NCBI GenBank assembly: GCA_001630475.1
Contig: KV419416.1
Span: 72,477-136,476, forward strand
Length of the DNA: 64,000 bases
Direction: 5' to 3'
From: Sistotremastrum niveocremeum HHB9708
Lineage: Eukaryota; Basidiomycota; Agaricomycetes; Sistotremastrales; Sistotremastraceae
The notes under the pieces are model-generated. The model saw only the letters and a program-made list of their open reading frames with translations, was not told the origin of the DNA and searched no databases. Made by a program: the position numbers and the translations under genes. Below are positions 23,041 to 36,409 of this stretch, in pieces; position 1 is the stretch's first letter, and each line of letters starts with the position of its first letter.

Positions 23041-25128
23041 ATGAATCCTATCATCAGTGGCTTTCTCCAAGTGATCACCGCGGCCAAAGACACGCTGCAC
23101 GCACGTCCTCCTCCCGAACCAATGCTTGTAGACGAACCTGCTAGCTCCCCGTCCACTCTTGGTAGCGTGCCAGAGACGGTTGCGAGTAGTGAAAAGAGCT
23201 CCATCGATGTCATCACACCTTCAGTCGAGGAAGAGGAAGAAGAGCTTCCATGGTGGATCGAGAATTGGCCATCTTTGAAGCGAACGAGGATGAATGATGG
23301 TTCATGGAAGTGAGTGGTTGGTGTTTTGTTCGAGAGATCACAAGACTGATTGCATTCTGTCCTCTAGCTCGAACTCCACTTTCTCAGCCGAACCTATCTT
23401 CGAACAGATCTCAGCGGTGACTCGAGTCATTGAAGAAGACATCACATATTCCTTACCGCCAGAAATTCGAAATTATTTCCAGAATGGTAAGCGCTTAACA
23501 TCATTTTTGATGAATCCTAACGCATGATGGCACTCTCTAGTGTCTACTGGACCCGATGGTGAATATGTAGAATCAAAGCCTCAGAATGGCTCGCAGCGCC
23601 GCCAGGGTGCAGCAAGACGTAGGATACCACGACCGCCCGCTCCTCCCACACGCCCATCAGCCAGTCGACCAACTCGCCCCTTACCCAAATTGTCAAATAA
23701 ACGCTCATCTGAAGGTTCTTCGATGGACTTGGACGATAATTGGGATGGATCTTCCGATCTTTCCGACTTGTCTGATATCCCTCGCTGGCAATGGCCAGAT
23801 GATATGTCGGATTTAACCGAACTCAGTGATGATGAAGATGATGGAGGCCCGAATCACCGGCTCATTGGTCACCTGCCACGCGCAGAAAAGTCAGCTGCAA
23901 AGACGTACAAAGAGATACCCAACAACATCTATACAACGAAGCATTTGGGATCTGTGCATTTCCCTCCTGGCGCTCGATTCTGTACTTGTAAATATAAAGA
24001 AGGTGCGGTTTCTACCTTGCGGAGTCATCTCAGGGTCCTTGACATCTCTGCGGCGTTACAGGCGACGACTTGTCTTTGGCATGTGGTCCTAGGTGTGTCA
24101 ACCGGAGTTGTTACATAGAGTGCGTAGAAGAAGAATGCCGACTCGGTGAGGTTTGCCAAAACCAAAGGTAAAAATCCGGTGCTTCACATAATGTCAATGG
24201 TCTTGACCTGACATATGTAGATTGGCCCGAAAACAGTTTGCACCGGTAGAAGTGGTCCGCACCAAGTGGAAAGGCTTTGGACTCAGAGCCGCTGCCCCTA
24301 TACCACAGTAAGGGTTATCGTAATCTGCGGCACCGGTTTAACTCACTGCCTGGGCTCTAGGGATTCTTTGGTGTACGAGTATCTTGGTGAAGTTGTGACA
24401 GAAGCTAAACTGCTACGACGCATGGAGAAATATGCCCGGAGTGGCTTAAAGCACATATATTTAATGCAGCTACAGAAGGGCGAAGTAAGCCCTTTCCTTC
24501 TCTTCCGCAGAATCATTTGATTGACTGCGAGCAGTATATCGATGCTACTCGCAAAGGAGGCATAGGCCGCTTCGCGAACCATTCGTGTAACCCAAACTGT
24601 GACATCCAGCAATGGACTGTCGGCGATCGCTTGCGAATGGCGATTGTAGCCAAAAGGGATATTGAGTTGAATGAAGAATTAACGTTTAACTACAATGTCG
24701 ACCACTATGGGTACGTAAATCACACGTATCGAAGGGACCGTAGTCTGAGATCCGTGAAAAAAGGAATGATGCACAGGAGTGCCACTGCGGCGAGAGTAAT
24801 TGTACAGGGACCATCGGCGGGACGACCCAGACTGTCCTCAGCGGTCAGTGCTTCTTCAATTGATTCTCGGACCCGACTAACAGTTCTTCCAGATGATTCG
24901 AGTACGGACGGCGAAGATAACGAGGCACCGCCGAAAGTTACGAAGAAGCCTGGACGTCCTCGTCTGAAGTCTCGCGCGAGCTCAGGGTCGTCTCGAACCA
25001 ACGCTGAGAAGGCAGCCAGCCCTAAAAGCACCCACAGCAGCCCTAGTGAAAGCCGTGCAACTCGCAGTATGACCAGAATCCCGAAACAGGGGAACCGATC
25101 TGGCACTAGACTGCAGAAGAAGAAGTAA
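23041..25128 (+). CDS. SET-domain histone methyltransferase (AWS-SET-postSET, Ash1/Set2 class)
   Basis: Likely histone H3 lysine methyltransferase. After an acidic, Pro/Ser-rich N-terminus (first ~300 residues) an AWS Cys-rich module is seen ([20 protein letters not shown], then [10 protein letters not shown]). The SET core follows: [22 protein letters not shown], the catalytic [11 protein letters not shown] and FNYNVDHYG. The post-SET is ECHCGESNC, reached through a short intron after DHYG. The AWS-SET-postSET order marks the Set2/Ash1/NSD group, usually H3K36-specific. The C-terminus is short, basic and Ser-rich, with no visible SRI or WW domain as in Set2, so an Ash1-type enzyme is more likely. 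It starts at 23041 in a promoter shared with the divergent hydrolase. Confidence 0.85.
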
Positions 25129-25450
25129 TCGACAAAAAAAGCAATTATGTAGCCCTTTTCTTGTATCCGCTAGCGTATTTATTCTTGGGACTTTTGGGGA
25201 TCACTTTGTATAATGTTATAGAAAAGTTGGGATTCTTATCCTGCGACATTGCAGCCGTCCTTGAAGCTTGAAGCTTGAAGAGCGTCGAGACCCTGACAGC
25301 CCTAAGTCGATCACACTCGGACTTTCGAGTTATCTCCGCTTTCGTCTTACGTATGGCGTCAGTGAGTCGCCGCCGTGGCCGCAGTGCCTTTCCATCAAGT
25401 TCCACCTCTTTCAGTCATCCAACACATCCACGACATCGTGAACGATAATC
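25129..25450. other. Short intergenic spacer
   Basis: About 320 bp between the SET gene stop and the WBP2-like start. No gene, repeat or obvious site seen apart from a short AAGCTTGAAGCTTGAAG direct repeat near 25265. Confidence 0.4.
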
Positions 25451-26145
25451 ATGGCATCAATTAACTGGGCCCAATTAGACCCTAACTCTACCCCTATCTT
25501 GCTCCCCAACGAAGTCTCGATCACCTCGATTCCTGACGGGGTCGAAGCAACGCTCGTCGTCCCTGACCAGGCTGGTCAGAACGGCGGATCTGAGCGACGA
25601 TCAAAAGAAGTAGGGAGATTGTTTCTTACAGATAGAAGGGTATGTCTCGTACCTCGTTTACTTGGTCCTCGTCCTCATGGCATTTGTGGTGTTTTCAGGT
25701 GATTTTTGTCGTCCCTGAACAATATTCTCGGCCATCATTCCGCTCCTTGTCTATCCCACTTCTCGCCATCTTGTCGACCTCATTCCAACAGCCGTTCTTT
25801 GGCGCAAATTACCTAGCTATGGAACTAAAGCCGGCTGCCGACGGCGGGTTGGTGCACGGGACCAAGGCCGAGATTCGCTTCAAGGACAGACCCATGTTCG
25901 AATTTATCAGCATACTGGAGAAGTCTAGGGAACGGGAGCAGTTCCGGAAACGTGAGACGGAATTTGAGGACGAATTGCGTATGTGTTGTTCTTTTCACTG
26001 TTCCGCCGACAGGTCGCTCATCTTGAATCCTCTCCGTGCAGCTATGTATAGCTCTGCATCTGGATCCAGAGTTGATACACCGGTACCACCAGCTCCGGGC
26101 CCTGCAACTACCACAGAGGCACCTCCCAGCTATTACGATGGATGA
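25451..26145 (+). CDS. WBP2-like GRAM-domain protein
   Basis: About 200 aa in three exons (from 25451; second from about 25699; last from about 26040). The GRAM/PH-like fold is seen as EVGRLFLTDRR spliced to VIFVVPEQ, then SFRSLSIPLLAI and LKPAADGGLVHGTKAEIRF. The end is PPSYYDG, containing a PPxY motif. WBP2 and the S. pombe protein SPAC29B12.11c share this GRAM-plus-PPxY layout; PPxY binds WW domains such as those of Rsp5/Nedd4 ligases. The chain is short, as in the fungal members. The role is not known in fungi. Final exon borders are inferred from frame and family likeness. Confidence 0.82.
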
Positions 26146-26500
26146 AAGATCCCACCCCTCAACTTCAACGAAGACAACATGATTTGGAAGATCAGCGGGT
26201 GAGTCTTTCATGGAAGAACGTCCTTTTATGTAGCATAGCGATTCTGTTTGAGTACTTAGGGTTTGATGGTTGTAGAACGAGATTGTAATAATGGGAATTT
26301 CGAGAGTAGTACAATGATCATGGAGGAATCGTCGGTTTTTCAATACTTGGACGGTTTATTGGTGAGCGTTGTGACCGTGACGTCACAAAATAGCCGTGGT
26401 CGCGGTGAGATTCAGTGGTTACGTAAGGAGCTGAACACGCTCAGTCGCGTCGAGCGCGGCTCTTGCTTTGTCTGTGACGACCGCGACACACTCGAGCAAG
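26146..26500. other. Intergenic between WBP2-like and cdc7
   Basis: About 355 bp. A TGACGTCA palindrome (CRE/ATF-type site) is readable near 26378-26385, about 115 bp before the cdc7 ATG. No coding sequence is supported. Confidence 0.4.
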
Positions 26501-28491
<1,991 letters not shown>

Positions 28492-29167
28492 TTTTTATAT
28501 CACTATCTATGTTTGCAATCAGACAAGGTGAATGCATGAGACTCTCATTGAGACATGATATTGAGCAGGCTCATCACTTGTACAGTACATTTGAGTGCTC
28601 AGGAGTACTCAAAGCCCAAGGCTTTGAGCCCTAGTGTAACTTCAGACCTGGCTGGGCTGTCTGCCTTAACAGTACATGTAAAGCATCAAATAGTGAAGAC
28701 TATCAAGTCCGAGGTTTGGAGAAAAAATTATTCCCACGGACCCTGAAAAGCGAACTCCCATGTTTATACCCCCTCCACAGGAGTACAAAGGCATGGGAGG
28801 TGGGGGATTGATGGTAGGCGTACCAGAGGGAGACCCAAGACGTCATATATGAGGTCCTGTGACCTCAAATGAATGGAATAAACCCCTATAGGTTAAAAAA
28901 AGATATTATGTCATTTATCAAGTTCTGGGCTCAATCAGATGATCTAGAAGCTCATAGCGGTCACAAAGCACCACTGATGACCCTGGATACCGCTCATGGG
29001 CGCTGCAAGGGTTGAAAAAGGGGGTGCATGAAGAGGACTCTGTTTTTTTTTCACCTTTTCAAGGCCTAGATCTAGATTATTCTAATATCCTGCCTATATA
29101 TTTTCAAAAATTTGTATTCAAGTGTCAATTATGTCATTGACAGAAGTGCAGTCGTGCCCCGTGTATA
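28492..29167. repeat. Noncoding spacer with four short hairpins
   Basis: About 675 bp without a credible gene. Perfect inverted repeats occur at 28608-28628 (9-bp arms, 3-base loop), CTCCCATG 28755-28762 with CATGGGAG 28792-28799, TGAGGTC 28850-28856 with GACCTCA 28861-28867, and GTCAAT 29124-29129 with ATTGAC 29136-29141. ACAGTACAT occurs twice (near 28581 and 28669). No outer terminal repeat or target duplication was found. It may be a decayed nonautonomous element or only a structured spacer. Confidence 0.35.
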
Positions 29168-29795
29168 TCACTCGTCAACCCTACGTTTGAGGATGAACTC
29201 GTAAGTCGGTTCCGCCTCGAAGGAGCGGACGTTTAGCCGAGGCGTGAGAGCCGCCGCGTCGCGGTCAAACACTGAAACAAACACACGAGGCCGTTCTCGT
29301 TGAGGCCGTTTGTTTGAATGCCAGTTTGCGTCAGTATATAGTGTATCCAAGTCGCTGACATGTAGTACTATCCACCTTTCAATAGAATCCAGTTGTCACT
29401 CTCGAAAATGGGCCAAGGCGTCAGTATTTTCGGTGTTTCCTTCGAATTCTGTCAGCTGTTCTCGGTGTTCTTGCCGGTATTTCTGACGGACTTCAAACGT
29501 TGCCACTCGTCCGCCATATATCGCGAGACTGATACTGTGATATAGACTGGCAACCAGAAGCCCAAGACTACCAAGAAAATCCATCACATAAGGAAGTGTC
29601 CGCTTTCCAGCTGTCAATATTTGCGACCGTTCAGTCGAGCCCGCGATTGCACCCGTTCGTATTTCCACCCTCTTGTGATGTTAACACGAAAGATTCAGCT
29701 GTCATACTACAGGTCACTTTCGAGAGAAGCATAGTCCCAACCCCGACATCTATCTCTGTAATGAATGTACCGCTGGCGACGGTACTCCTAGACAT
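29168..29795 (-). CDS. Orphan protein with one membrane segment
   Basis: Minus-strand exons 29795-29669, 29610-29400 and 29354-29168 join in frame to 174 aa. If the last intron is not used, the second exon ends in a stop at 29396, giving about 112 aa. One hydrophobic segment is seen (VMDFLGSLGLLVASLYHSIS), followed by an amphipathic stretch (GRVATFEVRQKYRQEHREQL). The C-terminal exon is Arg-rich (HSNKRPQRERPRVFVSVFDR). I recognise no family. The last intron has a GTGACA donor and TGTCAG acceptor and is 45 bp, within the local range. Coding status rests on phase agreement only. Confidence 0.45.
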
Positions 29796-30161
29796 TTTGT
29801 TCGTTTAGAACAGCTCATACGACATATCTCCCGTGTTCATAATAGACCTGTATAGCATTTTCATACGTCCCGACTCCCGTGTACGTCCCTAGGACCTTAT
29901 CCGCTCATATTGTGTATCCCAGCATTTCTTTGCACTTTTATTGCCGAAGTCTTGATTGCCAACATGATAATACTTGGATGCTTGCTGGCACTCTGTATGC
30001 ATATCCAATCCATCCATAGAAGTGAGTGAGACATGAGATAGAGTGGCTGAAGAAAAAAATTAAAATACATGACTGTACGAGCTCTCGAGATGTAAAGATC
30101 AGATTATCTTGTATGATACACTCATCGCTCAACAAAAGAGACATTGAATTGATCAACGTCA
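29796..30161. other. Spacer downstream of U1-C
   Basis: About 365 bp between the orphan gene start and the U1-C stop, both on the minus strand. Likely the U1-C 3' UTR and the orphan promoter. No gene or repeat seen. Confidence 0.4.
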
Positions 30162-30989
30162 TCAGGGCCCTCCGTTGATATACTTCATGCGATCTGGGTG
30201 AACACCCCCAGGACCGAGTGATGGCGGAGGGTGGTCGCCGCCGCCGCCTGGAGGGCCGAACGGACCGTTATTCGACGAGGGCGGGGGGAAATTTTGAGGG
30301 GGGCCCATATTCGGTGGAAAGGGAGGGGCGAACGGCGGAGGGCCACCACCAAGGCCAGGGGGACCTTGACCGGGAGGGCCCATGCCGGGAGGGAAAGGGC
30401 CAGGAGGAAATCCACCGGGTGGGCCACCCATACCCATACCAGGAGGGGGCGGCCCACCGAACCCAGGCCCTGGAGGGAACGGGGGTCGAGCTGTTGTATT
30501 GCAGTCATGATTAGCGACATGGTCGTAACGTTAAAATGATCGAGATACGCACGTGGAAACCCTCCTCCGAAACCCATGGGTGGTCCTCCAAATGGTTGAG
30601 GAGCTCCTAGATGAGCTGGACCGAACCCAAATCCTCCAGGAGGCGGGCCTCCACCCGATTCGTAGGCCGACGTGATCTGATCGATGATGTTTTGAGCCTT
30701 GTCGTGACCGAGAGCTAGGACGACAGGTAAGAATAAAGAGGACGATCGAACAATACTGTGCTCACAAGCATAATAGTCTCGGACGTTTGAAAGGTGATTT
30801 CGGCCGCTGTTGTGAGCTTTCCTCACGGCGCTGCAAGAAAAGATTGGCTCGGTTGCTCCCTAAGTCAGCGGAAGGCCATACTCACGTCGAATCGTGCGTC
30901 AAGAAGACATCGCAATAGTCACAGTAGTGCTTCTAATGAATTGGTCAGTAATATGCTTGAGAACATAGATGGTTTCAGCGTACCGGCAT
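30162..30989 (-). CDS. yhc1: U1 snRNP protein C
   Basis: U1-C stabilises U1 snRNA pairing with the 5' splice site. The minus-strand start at 30989 has a six-base exon (Met-Pro), an intron, then [16 protein letters not shown] further intron leads to [19 protein letters not shown]. Together they form the U1-C C2H2-type zinc finger (C-x2-C, then H-x5-H). The rest is Gly/Pro-rich as in animals and fungi ([17 protein letters not shown]), about 130 residues of low complexity. It ends RMKYINGGP, stop at 30162-30164. Finger and tail both match the family. Low-complexity exon borders near 30.5 kb are approximate. Confidence 0.9.
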
Positions 30990-31492
30990 AGACGAGCGAG
31001 ATGGTCGCGAGCGACGTCCGTGTTTGAGGCTGTTTGGCTAGCTCTTCCTCGAGAAAAGTTCTGGTTCATTGTCTTGGGAGCTATCTGGCCTCGCACTATC
31101 TCTTCTGTGCTATCAAATATCGTCGATAAACTGGTCGGCCGAAGGACAAAGAACTACTGGAACGCCGTCCCGAATCTTGTTAATCTCTTGTCTTCTATGA
31201 TGATGAGTACGATCAACCCTAACCCCGATATGCCTTTTCTGTCGACGAGACTCCTTGCTCTACGGCGCACTCGCATGGCATAGAGCCAACCCAGGGCAGA
31301 GGGCATGTCCTTCTGGCTTGAATGGGGCCCGCTCCCTCTCACGTTATCTTGCCCTTGGCCCAGAGCTACCGTATAAGTTCTGGTCTACCGAGCGTCCCGG
31401 CTTCTGTCTAAACCTAAACCCACTAAAATTTTGACCCCCTCTGCCAATGGTTCGTTTTCGTGGACGTCGATAGGAGATTTTCCTGAGCTGAC
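30990..31492. other. Divergent spacer U1-C / 14-3-3
   Basis: About 500 bp between two divergent start codons, expected to hold both promoters. Pyrimidine-rich stretches are present near the 14-3-3 start. No coding region or repeat is supported. Confidence 0.4.
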
Positions 31493-32343
31493 ATGGTTGT
31501 GCAGACATCAGCATCCACCGCTCCTCAGGACCGTCGTACACTATTGTACTTGGCTCGAGTAGCCGAGGCCGCAGAGCGTTATGAAGGTGCGTTTCATGCG
31601 TCTTTTATTGAGCCCATCCTGATTGTGCTAGACATGGCAAACTTCATGCGAGCCTTACTGTCGGTCGAGAAAGAGCTCACACTCGAAGAACGGAATTTAC
31701 TCTGTGTGGCTTACAAGAACGTCACTACAAACCTGCGAAACGGTTGGAAACGCATACTAGCCATTGAACGGACGGCCAAGCTGCACCCTCGACAACAGGC
31801 TCTTGTACATCGAGAGCGTACTCAGATCGAAAGTGAGATTACCCATGCATGCGATGAGATGATCCACGCTGTCGACAAGACTCTCCTGCCTGCCGCTCAT
31901 TCGAGCGAGACGCAGGTGTTTTATCTCAAGCTGTGAGCCGTCCGCCTCTGTCCCTGATGCCATTGCTGACGCTGTATGCCATCAGACGAGCCGATTATAA
32001 GCGATACCTGGCGGAGATCGCTCCTACGTCTTTGCAGCGACATGAACTTAGCTCTGCAGCATTGGAAGCCTACGCTGGCGCGCACAAGATTGCCGTTCCC
32101 TCATTACCCGCAACACACAGCACTCGACTTGGTCTCTCATTGAACTTCTCTGTGTTCTTCTATGACATCCGGAACAGTCCTGAGCGCGCGTGCCATGTCG
32201 CCAAGGACGCCTTTGACGCAGCTCTTGAAGATCTTGATTCTTTGTCGGAGGACAATTATCGCGAATCCGTCATGATCCTGCAGTTATTGAAGGACAATAT
32301 GACACTCTGGGCAGAGGAGATTGAGACGAGAGAAGCGTCATGA
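31493..32343 (+). CDS. Divergent 14-3-3 protein
   Basis: Phosphopeptide-binding adaptor. Three exons from the ATG at 31493: LLYLARVAEAAERYE, then DMANFMRALLSVEKELTLEE, RNLLCVAYKNVTTNLRNGWK and LIDs such as SVFFYDIRNSPERACHVAKD and LQLLKDNMTLWAEEIE. Compared with canonical 14-3-3 (YKNVIGARRASWRI) the helix after YKNV is strongly changed, yet the phosphate-binding Lys, Arg, Arg and Tyr appear kept (YKNV, the Arg of LRNGW, RYLAE). The C-terminal tail is very short (REAS). Fungi usually have one or two highly conserved 14-3-3 genes, so this is probably a second, divergent paralogue. Divergent promoter with U1-C. Confidence 0.87.
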
Positions 32344-32539
32344 TGTTTTAGTCATGCATATACACTACGTCTTCACATCTCTTTCCCTAACTTATCAACT
32401 CATGTTTCTTGTGTCACTGCTATGCGAGTCGTCTCCAAAAAGCAAGCGTGATCCTCGATGAGGGCTTGACTCGCTCCACGATAAAGAGTAAAATCAAGAA
32501 ATATACGTGATTTATATCCAGCGGCCGGGATTGCGCATA

Positions 32540-35500
32540 CTATTCTTGAACGTACTGAAGAAGGACCTTCATGCTCTCACAGCTCTCGTGAGCCATACTA
32601 CGAGCAACACCGTCATCCGATGTTTGAGCTATATAACCAGTCACCGTGATCCCGTTCTTGAGAACATCCCTCGACAGAATCTTATTCACAAAAGCGGTAG
32701 CTTGAGCGCGCTTGCTGGGCTCTTTCACGACGAGAAGCTTGACAGGAGTGCCCATGCCAGTGACGCCTCCCGAATCTGCGTATATCTGTAATGTGATTGC
32801 ACGGGATATCATCAGGAGGAGATGAAGACCTGCTCGACGGAATTCAGGAAGTTTTGGGTCCGTCGATGTTGGCGTGAGATTAACGGAAGGTTCAAGAGGA
32901 GCCTGCACAGAAGGAGCTTCTTCGACTGGTGCGTCCCCAACTGTTCCCGAATTAGGCGTGATAGCTGCAAATTTCCTCTCGGGAACGGGCGCTTTTGAGG
33001 GTACGGCCAATAACTGAAGCATGTTGAGCAAGCCGGAGAAGGTTTCGAGGATGTATGGCATCATAGGTAAGAAGGCCGTTCGCGCATAGTGTGCCACGAT
33101 TGACAGAGCGGAGATGCGAAGGATAGTAGGAGCATGGTCTGCTCGTGTGATAGCGAGTAAAGGGGGTAATAAGATGTCTAACCCATGTCATCAAAGAGAG
33201 AGAGGAAGAGATCAAGCGCCGGACTCACTGTAATGCTTGGCAGCTTCGCCATCCCTGGTGATAACTTGAATCAAGGCTTCTCCCACGCGCAAACGGATGT
33301 CCAGCTCCCACTGCGTTTCAGGAGGCGAAGGCCCGTTTAGAAGGCCTTTGGTATACATATCAATAAGACTTTTCAGAACGTCCTTTCCGTATCCCTCTAC
33401 CATTGCCGATAATCCCTGAACAGCATTTAAAAAGATGTACGAATCTCCGTCCTGCAGAGATTCGAGAAAGACAGAGAGTATGCCCGGCACCAAAGCGGGT
33501 TCTAACAATGGTTTCTTGACTGGATCTGAAGTACTTCGAGTCAATGGCACAGGCGGAGCGACTAGTTGTCGGAGGAGTAGAAGACCATGGGCCCGGACGG
33601 GAAGTATGGGGTCTTGAAGCAGTTTGAGGGCGTGGAGATATTGTTCTTTCGCTTTGGCCTTCTCTTCGGCGTCTTCAGACGGCTCGGTAGGGACAGACCG
33701 CCCACCCTTCTTCTTTGGTTTCGCGGATGCAGAAGAAGAAGCGAGACGGGCGGTCATAACCACGCGCGCTTCTCTCACGAGAGGTCGTAATTGTTCATCA
33801 TCTGTTCCAGACAAAGGTTCGAGGAGGTTCCAGATTATGTCGAGCTGTGGCGTATTGGCAGAGGAGAGGCCCAGATTGGCTAGAACGATCAATTATTAAT
33901 TCTTCTTAGCCACTTCTAGACCAGAGGCTCACCTTCGAGAACAGACAGGAGCAGCGAGATGGCAGTTGACACCATGTTTCCAGTAGATTCGCCTTCTTCT
34001 CCCGAGCCCTCATCGTCACTATCGCCTTCTTGGTCCACAACCTCGCCGTCCGGTTCATCATCAACGATGCGAAGACTATTGAGACTAAGGCCGTTGGCTG
34101 TCGGTGCTACGGGATTAGAAGGAGGCTTCTTTTCGATGTTTGCTTGGAGAACGTGAATAATGAACGAAAGGATATTCTCTGGTTTAGCTAGAATGTTTTC
34201 TTTCGCAGTCGGACCCGTCATCTGAGCTTGCATCTGGGTGATTAATTGTAAATACAGTAAAGCTCTTGATGTCAGATGTCAGGTACACCTAATGCACGTT
34301 TGTGAGATGAACGTACTTGAGAGGATCTCCTTCTTCAGACTGTTCCGCTTCTTGATAGTGTTCCAACAGACGGATGAAAAGCTGCGAAGAAATTTCGGCC
34401 CGCCCGATTTGCTTTAGAGCCTGAACAAGTTGGAACGGATCAGGGCGCAGATCCAAGGGATTTGAGTTAATGTCGGGGTCGGCAAAATTCGGATCATGGG
34501 CCGCCGAAATGCCATCCAACAAAGAAGCTTGAGTCTTGGACGAACTGCGATGAGAGAGTCAATCGTTCCTGAATGGCCGCACGACGTGAAAAAACTATTC
34601 ACCTGGGAACCCAAGTCAATTCACTTTCACTTTCATCGCCAAACTCCCAATCACCACCTTCACCCCGAATGATCGACCAGATCACTTCGCGACCCTCTTC
34701 TGAATCAACGATCTTGGCCCAAGTGATGAACATTGATTCGGCATGCTTCAGGTGCGCCGGGTCTGAAGTACGACTTCTCCGAAAGTATTCAGTGAGTGTG
34801 TACAGACGTGCCGCGATCGGTGAGAAGAGAGCGGAGAAGAATGGGGGCGAAGGGTCGGTGTTCAGAAGGATCTTTGACAGGACCGAGAGGTTCTCCGTCA
34901 CTGAGATCGGGTTCCATTCGGGGAAAGAGTCCACGGAGAGCTTGGGATTGAACGGTGCGTGAAGCAAATTCAATAGAATATCGTCCGACTTCTTGTATTC
35001 AGTGCCGATCAATGATTTGGAAACGAAGAACGCTGCGGTCCTGACATGCAATGCTGGGACCTCAGTTTTTGCCGAATCTTCCGAAGGAGTTGTCGGCAGC
35101 AACATTGCGAGTATGCGTGGCACAATGATAGGATAGTATTGCTGGAGAACAACGAATTTCATGCTTCATTCCGGTCCATTTAATTTCCGATGAAAACATA
35201 AAAATGGCGTACCTCTGGTTTCATTGTTGACGGCAACGCATTGAGATGCCGCACTATGTACTCAAACTTATTGAGATAAGTTTGGTTGTCGTCCGGTGGG
35301 CCCAGGACAGATCCAAAGAAGCCCTTGAGACCATCAGGCCGCATCAGCTCCTGGGACATCAGAAATTGGCAGGCTCTTTGGACATGCCGGAACCGGGTTC
35401 CTAGAAGGATGTTGCCTAATCTCATGAAAGTGGTTTCCCGGGGCATTCTGCAAAGATAAGAGGTAAATTTAGTGCCTTAGGTTACGTCACTAAAGACTTG

Positions 35501-36176
35501 CCTACATTTCGAGTAAACGGATGCACATGGTGCGAATATCTTTGTAACTTGTGGTTGCGGATGGCAACTGAGTCTGGGGAAGCCAGCCGATGGCGATAGC
35601 CGCAAGTACGATATCTTGTCCACGTAGCATGATCATGGACTTGTTGATGAACGACTGCACGTATCTATTTCTGTCCTCCTTGAAAGGAAATATGACGCGA
35701 AGAAGAGTACGCAACACGGAAGCGGCTGTTTCGATGTGCTCTGGGTCGCATGTCAAGTCAATGACTTCCGTTGCTTTTGGAGGGCCCTTTGAAATAGTTG
35801 GCCAAGAGGCAGAGATGCGATTGACGAGAGAAATCAGCGCATTACAGGCGTGGTCGACGACCGCCTTGAAATAAGAGGCGTCTCGAGCGCCGATCAAAGG
35901 AAGCTCTTGTTTTTTCGTGTACTTGTCCATTAGGGTGTCTTGTGCGCATTCTAAAATCCAACATGCCTCCTGGGTGGCACGCTCGTATATATCTGATGGA
36001 TTAAACGCGTTCAGCTCAGAGTCTGGGTATCTGAGACGATATAAAGCTCGAGATCTATGCAGGAGCACGAGCTGAGGGTCCTCCTTTGGTTGTGGCTTTA
36101 TGGTGGCCCCCGAGATGATGGCGACAGCTTTGAGAATGAAGCCCCATTCGAGTAGTTCGTTTTCATCTTTGTTCAT
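32540..36176 (-). CDS. rtp1: HEAT-repeat protein Rtp1/TANGO6
   Basis: Rtp1 (animal TANGO6) helps assemble and import RNA polymerase II in yeast. About 1,000 aa in at least seven exons on the minus strand. The most recognisable part is the C-terminal region: KEQYLHALKLLQDPILPVRA followed by HGLLLLRQLV, then DSYIFLNAVQGLSAMVEGYG and LRVGEALIQVITRDGEA, ending VLLQYVQE. Earlier exons are helical and repeat-like. An acidic loop (DEPDGEVVDQEGDSDDEGSG) lies near 34.0 kb. The start is uncertain: I give the last safe ATG at 36176, but the frame extends upstream and a possible first exon with an ATG at 36393 lies only 17 bp from the opposite receptor gene. Confidence 0.75.
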
Positions 36177-36409
36177 ATGGCGATAGCGACTGATAGGCAA
36201 TTGAGGTATTTTTGAAGATGGAGTGCCTGAGTGGACGAACCAGAGAAGAATGCATCGCTAACAGCCGCGACCGCGTCCTCGTGTTTATCGTGTCAATGTG
36301 CCGCAGGAACCGCAAGGGCGGTACCAGATTAGATTCCAGCGTCTGCAGATCCAGCCTTTTAAGACAGAGCCACCGCTTCCAATGAGTCTCCATACACCCC
36401 ACGCCCACC

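Noticed and set aside
30185-30826. 213-codon minus-strand frame in the U1-C tail
   Set aside because: It mixes intron sequence and an alternate frame of the Gly/Pro repeats; the family-matching frame is the U1-C one.
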